The notes beneath the pieces were generated by a model. It was not told the origin of the DNA. It saw only the letters and a list, made by a program, of their open reading frames with translations, and searched no databases. Positions 7,137 to 16,167 of a stretch of DNA of 64,000 nucleotides are shown in pieces (the first letter of the stretch is position 1; each line of letters opens with the position of its first letter). Both the position numbers and the translations under genes were made by a program. Origin of the DNA: an uncultured Bacteroidales bacterium (GTDB lineage: Bacteria; Bacteroidota; Bacteroidia; Bacteroidales; Bacteroidaceae); NCBI GenBank assembly GCA_902775375.1, contig CACYLU010000012.1, positions 1-64,000 of the forward strand, given 5' to 3'.

Positions 7137-9410
7137 TTATTCCCTGATAACTTCCTGAATACTGTCAATACGCTTTAACTCTGCAATGATGGCATGTACA
7201 TCATCAACGTCGTGTACATATAATTGTATGTTGCCCTCAAAAATACCCTCTACTGTTTCGATGGTGACTTTGCGGATATTGACATTCAATTGGTGAGAGA
7301 TAATTTGAGTTACATCGCTCAGTAATCCCATACGGTCAACGCCCTTGATGTTGATGTTTACCAAGAATGACAGTTGTTTATGAGTATCCCATTGCGTAGC
7401 GATGATACGGTTGCCATAACTGCTCTTGAGTTTGGCTGCAATAGGGCATTGACGTTTGTGGATGGTAATTTTGCCAGTCGTGTCAATATAACCCAGTACA
7501 TCATCACCAGGTATAGGATGGCAACAGTCGGCTATGGCATATTTGTTTTGGATAGTTTCTTCTGTAAGCTTCAGTATCTGCTTGGTAATCTTCTTGACTT
7601 CTTTCTTTTCTACAACTGGCTGGTTTTCTGGCTGCTTAGTTGTATCTTCCTTGTCTTTATCTTTATTGCCAAATGGTAGCTTGAGGAATCTTCGCCAAGA
7701 CGTTTTGCTCTTACCTCTCAGCACGTCGATATCGTCTTCGCCCAGTTCGATTTTACCAGAACCTATTGATTCCAATAAACTGTCGGTGTCTGACTTTTCA
7801 TGGAAACGAGCTAGCTTGTTGAGTACCACCTCATCTACATAGATACCTTCCTCCTTTAAGAAATCGCCCAGCATGTCGAGACCCTTCTTCTGGGTAGCTT
7901 TCGCTTCCTTGCGTAAGATAGAAGCTATTTTGGCACGTGCCTTGGCTGTGGCAGCTATGTTTTCCCATTCAGGCTGTACCTTCTGTGAACGGGAGGTAAG
8001 TATCTCTACTTGGTCACCACTGTTGAGTTTATGGCTCAATGGTACTAATCGGTGATTCACCTTCGCTCCGATGCAATGGGCGCCAATCTCTGTGTGCAGT
8101 GAGAAACCGAAGTCCAATACGGTGGAATTCTGGGGTAGAGTTTTGATTTCTCCTTTAGGCGTAAAAACGAAAATCTCTTGGGCAAACAAGTTTAGTTTGA
8201 TGGTGTCGAGGAAGTCCATTGCATCTGGCTGTGGGTCGTCAAGGATTTCCTTAATGGTAATCAGCCATTTGTTCAGCTCGGTGTCATCGTCAGTAGGGGA
8301 GATGTTTTCCTGTGTAGCTCCATCTTTGTATTTCCAATGAGCAGCGAAGCCTTGCTCTGCAATATCGTTCATGCGTTCACTGCGTATCTGTACTTCTATC
8401 CATTGACCATTATTGGCCATAAGGGTGACGTGCAGAGCTTGATATCCATTGGCTTTAGGATGACTTACCCAGTCGCGGATGCGATCAGGATGAGGCTTAT
8501 ATATTTGCGACAGACTGACATAGATGTCGAAGCAATTGTTCATCTCCACTTCTGGAGAAGCAGGCTCGAAGATGATGCGTACCGCGAGGATATCATATAC
8601 TTCATCAAAAGTAACATGCTTGGTCTGCATCTTGTTCCAGATGGAATAGACCGCCTTGACACGTGCCATAATACGGTATTTCAATCCCATCTTGTCAAGC
8701 TGTTGACGAATAGGAGCTGTAAACTCAGTAAACACCTTATCACGCTCAGCTGCCGTTTCTTTCAACTTCAACTCTATCTCGCGATACTCTTCTGGATGCT
8801 CGTACTTGAAACTCAGGTTCTCGAGTTCGGTCTTGATTTTGTTCAAACCCAAACGATAAGCAAGAGGAGCATAGAGGTATAGTGTCTCACCTGCAATCTT
8901 ATATTGTTTGTTGGGAGCTTGCGACTCCAAGGTTCGCATATTGTGCAGTCGGTCGGCTATCTTGATAAGGATGACACGGATGTCATCGTTCATGGTGAGC
9001 AACAGTTTCTTGAAATTCTCAGCTTGGGCAGAAGCGTGATCGCCAAAGATGCCACCAGATATCTTGGTGAGGCCATCTACAATCTGTGCTATTTTAGGAC
9101 CAAAGATATTCTCAATGTCCTCCACCGTATAATCAGTATCTTCAACCACATCGTGCAGCAGAGCAGAACAGATAGAAGTGGAGCCTAAACCGATCTCATT
9201 ACACACGATCTTGGCTACACTGATAGGATGTAGAATATAAGGTTCGCCAGACAAACGCCTAATGCCTTTATGAGCCTCATTGGCAAAGTTAAAGGCCTTG
9301 GTAATAATTTCCACACGTTTGCGGTGCTTGGTAGCAAGATAATCATTCAGCAGCTCTTGAAACGCTTGCTGAATCATTTCTTCCTCTTTATCTATCTGCT
9401 TATTATCCAT
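7137..9410 (-). CDS. rel: Bifunctional (p)ppGpp synthetase/hydrolase, RelA/SpoT family
   Basis: This enzyme makes and degrades the stringent-response alarmone. The 757-aa protein has an intact HD hydrolase domain (about 45-160, HD at 86-87 in LLHDVVEDT and DRLHNMRT near 153), a synthetase domain (about 235-360, with YQALHVT and the EVQIR / FAAHWKYK motifs), a TGS domain (about 405-465) and a C-terminal ACT domain (about 680-757). Both catalytic halves look functional. It is last in the reverse operon parA-parB-DUF5683-transglycosylase-rel and begins 21 bp after the preceding stop. Confidence 0.95.
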   Translation of the reverse strand: MDNKQIDKEEEMIQQAFQELLNDYLATKHRKRVEIITKAFNFANEAHKGIRRLSGEPYILHPISVAKIVCNEIGLGSTSICSALLHDVVEDTDYTVEDIENIFGPKIAQIVDGLTKISGGIFGDHASAQAENFKKLLLTMNDDIRVILIKIADRLHNMRTLESQAPNKQYKIAGETLYLYAPLAYRLGLNKIKTELENLSFKYEHPEEYREIELKLKETAAERDKVFTEFTAPIRQQLDKMGLKYRIMARVKAVYSIWNKMQTKHVTFDEVYDILAVRIIFEPASPEVEMNNCFDIYVSLSQIYKPHPDRIRDWVSHPKANGYQALHVTLMANNGQWIEVQIRSERMNDIAEQGFAAHWKYKDGATQENISPTDDDTELNKWLITIKEILDDPQPDAMDFLDTIKLNLFAQEIFVFTPKGEIKTLPQNSTVLDFGFSLHTEIGAHCIGAKVNHRLVPLSHKLNSGDQVEILTSRSQKVQPEWENIAATAKARAKIASILRKEAKATQKKGLDMLGDFLKEEGIYVDEVVLNKLARFHEKSDTDSLLESIGSGKIELGEDDIDVLRGKSKTSWRRFLKLPFGNKDKDKEDTTKQPENQPVVEKKEVKKITKQILKLTEETIQNKYAIADCCHPIPGDDVLGYIDTTGKITIHKRQCPIAAKLKSSYGNRIIATQWDTHKQLSFLVNINIKGVDRMGLLSDVTQIISHQLNVNIRKVTIETVEGIFEGNIQLYVHDVDDVHAIIAELKRIDSIQEVIRE

Positions 9411-9431
9411 AATTAGATGTGGTAGATGCTG

Positions 9432-10781
9432 TTATTTATAAATCTTCAATGATTGTCCGGCATTGATGCGGGTGCCTCTGATGCCATTCCAATTCCTAAT
9501 TTGGTTGACAGTCACGCCATAACGAGCTGCGATGGTCGAGAGTGATTCACCGCTTCGGACTTTGTGAGTGGTAGCAGTACCATTTGCAGGCTTAGCAGCA
9601 GTTCTGCTCGTCGAACGCGTACTTTGCTGGCGAGTATTCTGCTGTGGTACGGATACTACCCTGCGGTTACGGAAAAATTCGTTAGCACGATAGGCGTATA
9701 TGGTATCTTGTTTCTCTATGAAAGAGCCAATATAGTTCTGAGGTAATCGCAAAGTCTGAGGCTTAGAGTCACCTGGAATGATGTCACGCTTATATTGGGG
9801 ATTCAGACTCTTTAGCATGTCGATATCTACACCACAAACGTCGGCTATCTGTTGGAAATGAACGTTGTGGTTTACTTGTATGGTATCAGTAGCTTCCGGC
9901 ATGCTTGTCTCCATCGGACAGATATTGTGGTGGCAATAATAGGTCATCACATAGTTAGCTGCAATGAAAGATGGTACATAGCCACGAGTTTCCTTGGGCA
10001 AATAATTGTAGATTTCCCAATAGTCGCGCTTTCCAGAACGGCTGATGGCTTTGTTTACATTGCCTGGTCCGCAATTGTAAGCAGCAATTGCCAAGTTCCA
10101 ATCTTTATAGATATCGTACATATCTTTCAGGTAGCGGGCTGCAGCCCATGTGGCTTTGATGGGGTCTTGGCGCTCATCTACATAATTGTTGTTCTCTAAT
10201 CCGTAAAGCCTGCCAGTACTAAGCATGAACTGCCATAAACCACTGGCACCAGCCCTAGATATAGCTCTTGGATTGAGAGCAGATTCTACGATAGGCAGGT
10301 ATTTCAACTCTAAAGGCAAGTCGTAGGCATATAGGGCTTCTTCAAACAATGGAATGTAAAAGTTGCTCAGACTCAACATTAGTGACATGCGTTGACGTAA
10401 TCTGCCAGATGTATATTTCTCAATAAACTCCCGAACAACCTCATTGTATGGCATCTCAATAATAGAAGGGATGCGGCTCAAACGATCAATATAGATAGAA
10501 TCGCTGAACAACGGGTTTTCATCGCTGGTACTGCAATCTTTGCCTAAGTCTATGTAGTTCTTAGCTTTCCAGTCAGCCAGCAAACTATCAATAGGGTAGG
10601 TCATGCTCAATGGTAGTTCAAAACTTTCTGTGTGTGTGCCACCATTACTATCGTGTATGGTCACATTGAATGTCTCTGGCTCTTGGGCATTGGCCGTTGA
10701 CCATAGACCGTTCACCATTAATGCTGTCAATGCGATAGCAAAACCTATGATAACTTTCTTTTTATTCATGTTCATAATCAT
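9432..10781 (-). CDS. MltD-like lytic transglycosylase with LysM
   Basis: This periplasmic murein-cleaving enzyme is 449 aa. The start has three nearby Met codons (MIMNMNKKK), and any gives a good signal peptide ending around ANAQ. The SLT/GH23 domain spans about 120-290, with the catalytic Glu in LPIVESALNP and the motif SGLWQFM. A weak LysM-like segment (about 305-350) and a clear C-terminal LysM (about 404-448, HKVRSGESLSTIAARYGV) bind peptidoglycan. The combination matches the MltD type. It lies between DUF5683 (7 bp upstream) and rel (21 bp downstream) in one transcription unit. Confidence 0.93.
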   Translation of the reverse strand: MIMNMNKKKVIIGFAIALTALMVNGLWSTANAQEPETFNVTIHDSNGGTHTESFELPLSMTYPIDSLLADWKAKNYIDLGKDCSTSDENPLFSDSIYIDRLSRIPSIIEMPYNEVVREFIEKYTSGRLRQRMSLMLSLSNFYIPLFEEALYAYDLPLELKYLPIVESALNPRAISRAGASGLWQFMLSTGRLYGLENNNYVDERQDPIKATWAAARYLKDMYDIYKDWNLAIAAYNCGPGNVNKAISRSGKRDYWEIYNYLPKETRGYVPSFIAANYVMTYYCHHNICPMETSMPEATDTIQVNHNVHFQQIADVCGVDIDMLKSLNPQYKRDIIPGDSKPQTLRLPQNYIGSFIEKQDTIYAYRANEFFRNRRVVSVPQQNTRQQSTRSTSRTAAKPANGTATTHKVRSGESLSTIAARYGVTVNQIRNWNGIRGTRINAGQSLKIYK

Positions 10782-10788
10782 GAGTCAA

Positions 10789-11550
10789 TTAAAACTTTAG
10801 GCTGCATTGTAATCCTACTGCCTGCTTCTTTAGCCCTCTTCCATTCAACAGTCCATTATCCATAACAGCAGGTTCAACACGCATACTCAAATCAGGTGAA
10901 ATATCAAAATTAGATAACTCAGCATCTACGTAAGCATCAACCACCGACAAGGCATATACCGCAATAAAGGCAAACACGCTGATATCACGATAACGACGGT
11001 ATGAATCTTTTCGTTTCTTCAGCAAATCGGTTATCTGGGTTTTTGAAACTCGTTCCATATACCTTGAAGGTATAAGTTCGGTGATACTCTTTGCTGTCCA
11101 GTTATTATTGACTGCATCCTTATAGGCTGCTGCATAGTCTTTATACATGCGGTTATTCCAAGTCAAGGCGTAGGCGCATCCAGCAAATCCTGCATAAAAG
11201 ATGGGCAGCTTCCAATATTTCTTGTTATAAATCTGTCCTCCTCCAGGAAACACCAAAGCCATCCATGTTGCTTTTGTGGGATTGGGTATCCATTGTTTGG
11301 CCAGCTGCACACTGTCTGCTTCTTTTACATCTACCACTACTGGTGATTGAAGCTGTTTCAGCTGTTCTTGATTGGCTGCATCAATACTATCGGTAGTAGT
11401 GATGGTTATGCTGTCGTTTACCTGCATGTGCCTCCTTCTTCTGGAAGCCCTTGAGTCATTTTGCGCATCGGCCACACTACCTATAACTAACATCAGCAAG
11501 GTGAGCAGTATACACATGAAGCGATATGTCCTATTTTTCCTTGCCAACAT
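10789..11550 (-). CDS. DUF5683 membrane-associated protein
   Basis: The 253-aa protein has an N-terminal signal sequence (LLTLLMLVIGSVADAQ). The conserved DUF5683 core (about 92-215) begins with NPTKATWMALVFPGGGQIYN, followed by two or three hydrophobic segments (YAGFAGCAYALTW, ISVFAFIAVYALSVVDAYVDA). Its function is unknown. It sits 3 bp after parB and 7 bp before the transglycosylase. The grouping ParA-ParB-DUF5683-LysM transglycosylase-Rel recurs in Bacteroidetes as far as I know, which hints at a link between chromosome segregation and envelope growth; that link is inference. Confidence 0.85.
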   Translation of the reverse strand: MLARKNRTYRFMCILLTLLMLVIGSVADAQNDSRASRRRRHMQVNDSITITTTDSIDAANQEQLKQLQSPVVVDVKEADSVQLAKQWIPNPTKATWMALVFPGGGQIYNKKYWKLPIFYAGFAGCAYALTWNNRMYKDYAAAYKDAVNNNWTAKSITELIPSRYMERVSKTQITDLLKKRKDSYRRYRDISVFAFIAVYALSVVDAYVDAELSNFDISPDLSMRVEPAVMDNGLLNGRGLKKQAVGLQCSLKF

Positions 11551-11553
11551 AGT

Positions 11554-12432
11554 TTACTTCATTGAATCAAACAGCGTCATTATACGTTCGAGGTCTTCTT
11601 CGTTGTTGAAAGGAATAGTTATCTTTCCTTTTCCCTTCGGCGAACAAGTGAGTTGTACTTTTGCCTTGAAGAAACCAGTTAGCTGCTGTTTCAATATATT
11701 ATACTCGGTGGGTAGCTTTACTCGTTTGGGTTTAATCTTCTTGTCACCTACTTTTACAGACTGGCCTTGTAAAAGAGACTTCACCATTTCCTCAACCTGG
11801 CGTACTGAATAGTCTTTATCAACGATTTCGCGATACACGTTAACTTGCAATTTAGGATCAGAAAGAGACACCAATGCTCGTGCATGAGCCATCTCAATTT
11901 GTTTGTTTTTCAAACCCATCTGCACTTCTGCAGGCAATTTGAGTAAACGCAGGTAGTTGGCTATAGTAGCGCGGTTTTTACCAACACGTTCGCTGAGTTG
12001 TTCCTGAGTAAGGTGATACTGGTCGAGCAAGTGTTGGTAGGCCAAAGCTATTTCCATTGAATTGAGGTCCTCACGCTGAATGTTTTCGATCAGGGCCATC
12101 TGCATTACGTTCTCATCATCTGCAGTACGTATGTAGGCAGGAATAGCAGTCAGCCCAGCTATTTGTGCAGCTCGGAAACGACGTTCACCAGCAATGATCT
12201 GATAAGCATCTGTGTCTGTTTGGCGCAAGGTGATGGGTTGGATAATACCCACTTCTGCTATTGAGTCGGCTAACTCCTTCAACGCCACTTCGTTGAATTC
12301 TCGTCGAGGCTGATTGGGGTTGACATGAATCTTACTCAGTTCAATCTCATTGATGGAAGATGAGCCTTCCGTCTGTATATCATTTATGTCAAGCAGGGCG
12401 TCAAGACCTCTGCCCAATGCATTCTTTTTCAT
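11554..12432 (-). CDS. parB: Chromosome-partitioning protein ParB
   Basis: This CTPase clamp binds parS and works with ParA in chromosome segregation. It has 292 aa. It starts KKNALGRGLDALL, typical of ParB. The N-terminal CTP-binding ParB/Srx domain includes NPNQPRREF and the GERRFRAA box (about 80-87). A HTH follows (LSERVGKNRATIANYLRLL, about 143-162), then a C-terminal dimerisation region. The start codon directly abuts the parA stop, so the two are co-translated. Confidence 0.95.
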   Translation of the reverse strand: MKKNALGRGLDALLDINDIQTEGSSSINEIELSKIHVNPNQPRREFNEVALKELADSIAEVGIIQPITLRQTDTDAYQIIAGERRFRAAQIAGLTAIPAYIRTADDENVMQMALIENIQREDLNSMEIALAYQHLLDQYHLTQEQLSERVGKNRATIANYLRLLKLPAEVQMGLKNKQIEMAHARALVSLSDPKLQVNVYREIVDKDYSVRQVEEMVKSLLQGQSVKVGDKKIKPKRVKLPTEYNILKQQLTGFFKAKVQLTCSPKGKGKITIPFNNEEDLERIMTLFDSMK

Positions 12433-13197
12433 TTAACTATTTCTTTCAATCAATTCTTTTGCCAAAGCCATATGATTGCGCGCACCATTGGAGTCTGCAT
12501 CATACAGGATGGCTGGCAAACCGAAACTCGGCGCCTCACTCAGTTTTACGTTACGCTGGATAACAGTCTTGAAAACGAGCTCTTGGAAATGTTTCTTTAC
12601 TTCGTCATAAATTTGGTTAGCCTGACGTAGGCGTGAGTCGTACATCGTGAGCAAGAAGCCTTCAATCTCCAAAGATGGATTCAGTTTTGTCTTGATAATC
12701 TTTATGGTGTTCAGCAGTTTGCTAATGCCTTCCAAAGCAAAGTACTCAGCCTGAACAGGAATGATTACAGAATCAGCAGCTGTCAGAGAGTTAACCGTTA
12801 TCAAACCCAATGATGGTGAGCAATCAATAAAAATAAAATCGAACTCATCTTTCAAGGGCATCAATATTTTCTTTAGGATTTTCTCACGCCCTTTCATATT
12901 CAACATTTCAATTTCAGCTCCTACCAAATTTATATGAGAAGGGATGACCTTCAGGGTGTCAATTTCTGTATTTTGTATGGCTTTATGCACATCTGCATTG
13001 TCAACCAAGCATTCGTAGATAGAAGTCTCTATCTCTTTTATGTCGATGCCCAGGCCAGACGAAGCATTGGCTTGAGGGTCTGCATCCACCACCAGCACTT
13101 TCTTTTCCAGTGTTGCCAAAGAAGCTGCCAGATTAATAGTGGTTGTGGTTTTTCCCACGCCGCCCTTTTGATTAGCTAAAGCAATTATCTTTCCCAT
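12433..13197 (-). CDS. parA: Chromosome-partitioning ATPase ParA (Soj)
   Basis: This deviant-Walker ATPase moves ParB-parS complexes. I start it at MGKIIALANQKGGVGKTTT, 254 aa. A longer frame adds 18 residues (MPTAIVYIL...) that are not part of the fold, and the -7-like TATCTTTG (complement 13249-13256) lies at that extension, which supports the shorter start. Visible motifs are the deviant Walker A KGGVGKTT (9-16) and Walker A' IDCSPSLG. It is the first gene of the five-gene operon ending in rel, and is divergent from surE. Confidence 0.95.
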   Translation of the reverse strand: MGKIIALANQKGGVGKTTTTINLAASLATLEKKVLVVDADPQANASSGLGIDIKEIETSIYECLVDNADVHKAIQNTEIDTLKVIPSHINLVGAEIEMLNMKGREKILKKILMPLKDEFDFIFIDCSPSLGLITVNSLTAADSVIIPVQAEYFALEGISKLLNTIKIIKTKLNPSLEIEGFLLTMYDSRLRQANQIYDEVKKHFQELVFKTVIQRNVKLSEAPSFGLPAILYDADSNGARNHMALAKELIERNS

Positions 13198-13315
13198 AAT
13201 TATTTTGTTATAGAAAGCAAAAGGTAAAATATACACAATTGCCGTTGGCAAAGATAAGCAAAATATCCCACATATTGATTAATTCAGTGTTAATTCCTTA
13301 ATTTTTTTAAATAAG

Positions 13316-13347
13316 TTGGCAGATAAGGAATGTTTGTGTTAACTTTG
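13316..13347 (+). promoter_or_regulatory. surE-lpxB promoter
   Basis: TTG (13316-13318), 21 nt, then TAACTTTG (13340-13347) fits the Bacteroidetes consensus. The surE ATG follows at 13379. Confidence 0.65.
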
Positions 13348-13378
13348 CAGCCAAATTAAAAAAGAATAAAAGTAAATT

Positions 13379-14143
13379 ATGGAGAATAATAAACCGCTTA
13401 TCCTGATTTCTAATGATGATGGCGTAATTTCTAAAGGTATTAGTGCTTTGATTCGTTTCTTGCGCCTACTGGGTGATATTGTGGTTATGGCACCTGATGC
13501 TCCTCGCTCTGGCGTGGGCTGTGGCGTATCCATCAATGAGCCTGTTATGTTCCAGATGGTTCGTAAAGATGTTGGATTGTCAGTATATAAATGTTCAGGA
13601 ACGCCAGTTGATTGTATCAAGTTGGCCTTTTATACAGTACTCGATCGTCAGCCTGATATCATCGTAGGAGGTATTAATCATGGCGATAATTCATCTGTGA
13701 ATGTCCACTATTCTGGTACTATGGGTGCTGTAATAGAAGGTGCTATTCGTGGTATTCCTTCTGTGGCATTTTCGCTTTGCGATCATGATGCCGATGCTGA
13801 CTTCGATCCAGCAGGACCATACATTCGAGATATTGTAGAGAAAGTATTGGATCGCGGTTTGCCACTCAATACTTGCCTGAATGTGAATTTCCCCAATGTG
13901 AAAGAGCTAAAAGGTGTTCGCATCTGCGAGCAAGCGAAAGGTATCTGGGTAAATGAATGGGAAAGCTTTGCTCATAAAGGTGATTCTCGCTTCTTCTGGA
14001 TGGCTGGTGAGTACCAGGACACTGATCCTGAGAATGAGAATAGCGATCGTTGGGCTTTGGAGAATGGTTATGTAGCCATCACCCCGACATTAGTGGATAT
14101 GACAGCTCGTGAACTGATGAACGACTTGAAGTCGTGGTTCTGA
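13379..14143 (+). CDS. surE: 5'/3'-nucleotidase SurE
   Basis: This metal-dependent nucleoside monophosphatase (survival protein E) has 254 aa. The hallmark NDDG motif (ISNDDGV, about 12-18), APDAPRSG and the [10 protein letters not shown] loop (about 98-107) hold the metal and phosphate. It is translationally close to lpxB: the TGA is followed by one base and then the lpxB ATG, so the two form an operon. The length fits the family. Confidence 0.95.
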   Translation: MENNKPLILISNDDGVISKGISALIRFLRLLGDIVVMAPDAPRSGVGCGVSINEPVMFQMVRKDVGLSVYKCSGTPVDCIKLAFYTVLDRQPDIIVGGINHGDNSSVNVHYSGTMGAVIEGAIRGIPSVAFSLCDHDADADFDPAGPYIRDIVEKVLDRGLPLNTCLNVNFPNVKELKGVRICEQAKGIWVNEWESFAHKGDSRFFWMAGEYQDTDPENENSDRWALENGYVAITPTLVDMTARELMNDLKSWF

Positions 14144-14144
14144 T

Positions 14145-15290
14145 ATGAAATACTACCTGATAGTTGGCGAGGCATCGGGCGACCTGCATGCGTCTCACTT
14201 GATGGCTGCTCTCAAAGAGATAGACTCTAATGCTCAGTTTCGTTTCTTTGGGGGTGATAAGATGGCAGCTGTAGGGGGCGAGATGGTGAAACATTATCGA
14301 GAGTTAGCCTATATGGGCTTCATTCCAGTGCTAATGCATCTCAAGACCATCTTTGCCAACATGCGCCTGTGCAAGCAAGATATTGTAGCGTGGCAACCTG
14401 ATGTACTGATTCTCGTTGACTATCCAGGTTTTAATCTTAATATTGCCAAATACATACATAGTAATACTAAAATTCCTGTGTATTACTACATATCTCCCAA
14501 AATTTGGGCCTGGAAAGAATATCGCATCAAGAACATCAAACGTGATGTTGATGAGTTGTTCTCTATCTTACCTTTTGAGGTGGATTTCTTTGAAGGTAAA
14601 CATCATTACCCTATTCATTATGTGGGCAATCCTACATTGGATGAGGTGAGTGCCTTCCAGACAAAACATCAGCCTGATTCCCACCACTTTGCTATGTCCA
14701 ATGGATTGACTGACAAACCTATTATCGCCTTGTTGGCGGGAAGTAGAAAACAGGAAATCAAGGATAACCTGCCCATGATGATTGAAGCAGCCCAGTCGTT
14801 TGGTGATTATCAGATGGTGTTGGCAGGTGCTCCAGGTATAGATCCAGATTATTACCAGCAATATTTGAAGGGAAAAGAGGTCAAACTATTGTTCAATAAA
14901 ACCTATTCATTGCTACAACATGCTGATGCTGCTCTCGTCACATCGGGTACGGCTACTTTGGAAACGGCCTTGTTCCGTGTGCCTCAAGTAGTTTGCTACT
15001 ACATGAGTTTTGGAAAGATAATAAGTTTTCTCAAGAAGATGGTGCTATCAGTAAAATACATCTCTTTGGTGAATCTAATTGCAGGGAAAGAGGTGGTGCA
15101 AGAATTGGTGGCCGATCGCATGACGGTAGATAATACACGTGATGAATTGTCGAAAATATTGAATGACAAAACCTATCGTCAGCAAATGTTGGATGGTTAT
15201 CAGGAAGTAGCTGAAATATTAGGTACTCCAGGTGCTCCCCGCAAAGCAGCAGAAATTATAGTAGAGAAATGCAGTACAGATAGACGGTAG
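14145..15290 (+). CDS. lpxB: Lipid-A-disaccharide synthase
   Basis: This GT19 glycosyltransferase joins UDP-2,3-diacylglucosamine and lipid X in lipid A synthesis at the inner membrane. The 381-aa protein has the N-terminal GEASGDLHASHL motif (7-18), FFGGDKM, a DYPGFN motif, YYISPKIWAWKE, and the C-terminal UDP-binding GTATLE segment. Its 3' end overlaps the 3' end of the convergent cdsA by 35 bp. Confidence 0.95.
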   Translation: MKYYLIVGEASGDLHASHLMAALKEIDSNAQFRFFGGDKMAAVGGEMVKHYRELAYMGFIPVLMHLKTIFANMRLCKQDIVAWQPDVLILVDYPGFNLNIAKYIHSNTKIPVYYYISPKIWAWKEYRIKNIKRDVDELFSILPFEVDFFEGKHHYPIHYVGNPTLDEVSAFQTKHQPDSHHFAMSNGLTDKPIIALLAGSRKQEIKDNLPMMIEAAQSFGDYQMVLAGAPGIDPDYYQQYLKGKEVKLLFNKTYSLLQHADAALVTSGTATLETALFRVPQVVCYYMSFGKIISFLKKMVLSVKYISLVNLIAGKEVVQELVADRMTVDNTRDELSKILNDKTYRQQMLDGYQEVAEILGTPGAPRKAAEIIVEKCSTDRR

Positions 15291-16092
15291 CGGCTGGAAT
15301 TGCCATCAATGCGCTATCGAAACGATCGAGCATGCCTCCATGACCTGGCAGAATATTGCCTGAGTCCTTGATACCTAACTGACGTTTGAACAACGACTCT
15401 GTCAAGTCACCCCATGTGCCAAATACCACGATGGTGAGCGCCAGCCCCATCCATTCCCATGTATTTAAGGTGTTGAAGAAATGTGCCAAGATTGCAGCAG
15501 CTATGAGTGCTACCACAGCTCCACCTATACTACCTTCCCAAGATTTCTTGGGTGATATTCTTTCAAATAATCTGTGCTTCCCTATCAAGGTACCAATGCA
15601 ATAAGCACCCGTATCGCTCATCCATAAGAAGATGAATACCGATAACGGAAGAATGGGATTGTAAGTTACTTCAGAAGAAACAAAGTCATTTTGGAAAGAA
15701 ATAACGTTCAGCAAAGCAAAGGGTAGGGCGATATATACCTGACTTAGCATCGTATGCGCCCAGTTGCCAATAGGATTCTCTCGTTTGAGATACAGCTCAG
15801 ATATCATCATATAGAGCAACAAAAGCACATAAGGCAAGAACACGCTGGCACTGACCATAAAGGTATTGTAGCTCATGAAAGCCATAAATAGGTAACCTGC
15901 TCCTAATGCGGAGATGTAGATATTGACATGTGCATCGGTATATTTGTTGATGAGTTGTCCGTATTCTATCACTGTCATCGCACTGATGATGAGAAACAAA
16001 ACACCAAACGACAGAGAGTTGAAAAGGATGCAACCCACCAGCACTGCCACAAACAGCACTCCTGTAATGGCTCTTATGATGAAATTCTTCAT
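15256..16092 (-). CDS. cdsA: Phosphatidate cytidylyltransferase (CDP-diglyceride synthase)
   Basis: This enzyme makes CDP-diacylglycerol from phosphatidic acid and CTP for phospholipid synthesis. The 278-aa integral membrane protein has about seven or eight hydrophobic segments. The family signature lies near the C-terminus (LFKRQLGIKD then LPGHGGMLDRFDS). It is the last gene of the rsfS-ftsH-cdsA reverse run, though a 75-bp gap with a hairpin separates it from ftsH. It overlaps lpxB tail to tail. Confidence 0.94.
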   Translation of the reverse strand: MKNFIIRAITGVLFVAVLVGCILFNSLSFGVLFLIISAMTVIEYGQLINKYTDAHVNIYISALGAGYLFMAFMSYNTFMVSASVFLPYVLLLLYMMISELYLKRENPIGNWAHTMLSQVYIALPFALLNVISFQNDFVSSEVTYNPILPLSVFIFLWMSDTGAYCIGTLIGKHRLFERISPKKSWEGSIGGAVVALIAAAILAHFFNTLNTWEWMGLALTIVVFGTWGDLTESLFKRQLGIKDSGNILPGHGGMLDRFDSALMAIPAATVYLYCISLL

Positions 16093-16111
16093 ATAATTTA
16101 TTCTTTGCTTT

Positions 16112-16156
16112 CCCCTAACTTCCTAAAGGAGGAACTCAGTTAGGAAGGGGGGATTA
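16112..16156. other. G/C-rich hairpin between ftsH and cdsA
   Basis: CCCCTAACTTCCT (from 16113) and TTAGGAAGGGG (about 16140-16150) form an imperfect stem. Similar C-run/G-run hairpins occur at 27960-27980 and near 36765. These may be dispersed repeats acting as partial terminators. Confidence 0.35.
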
Positions 16157-16167
16157 GCTCTATATTG

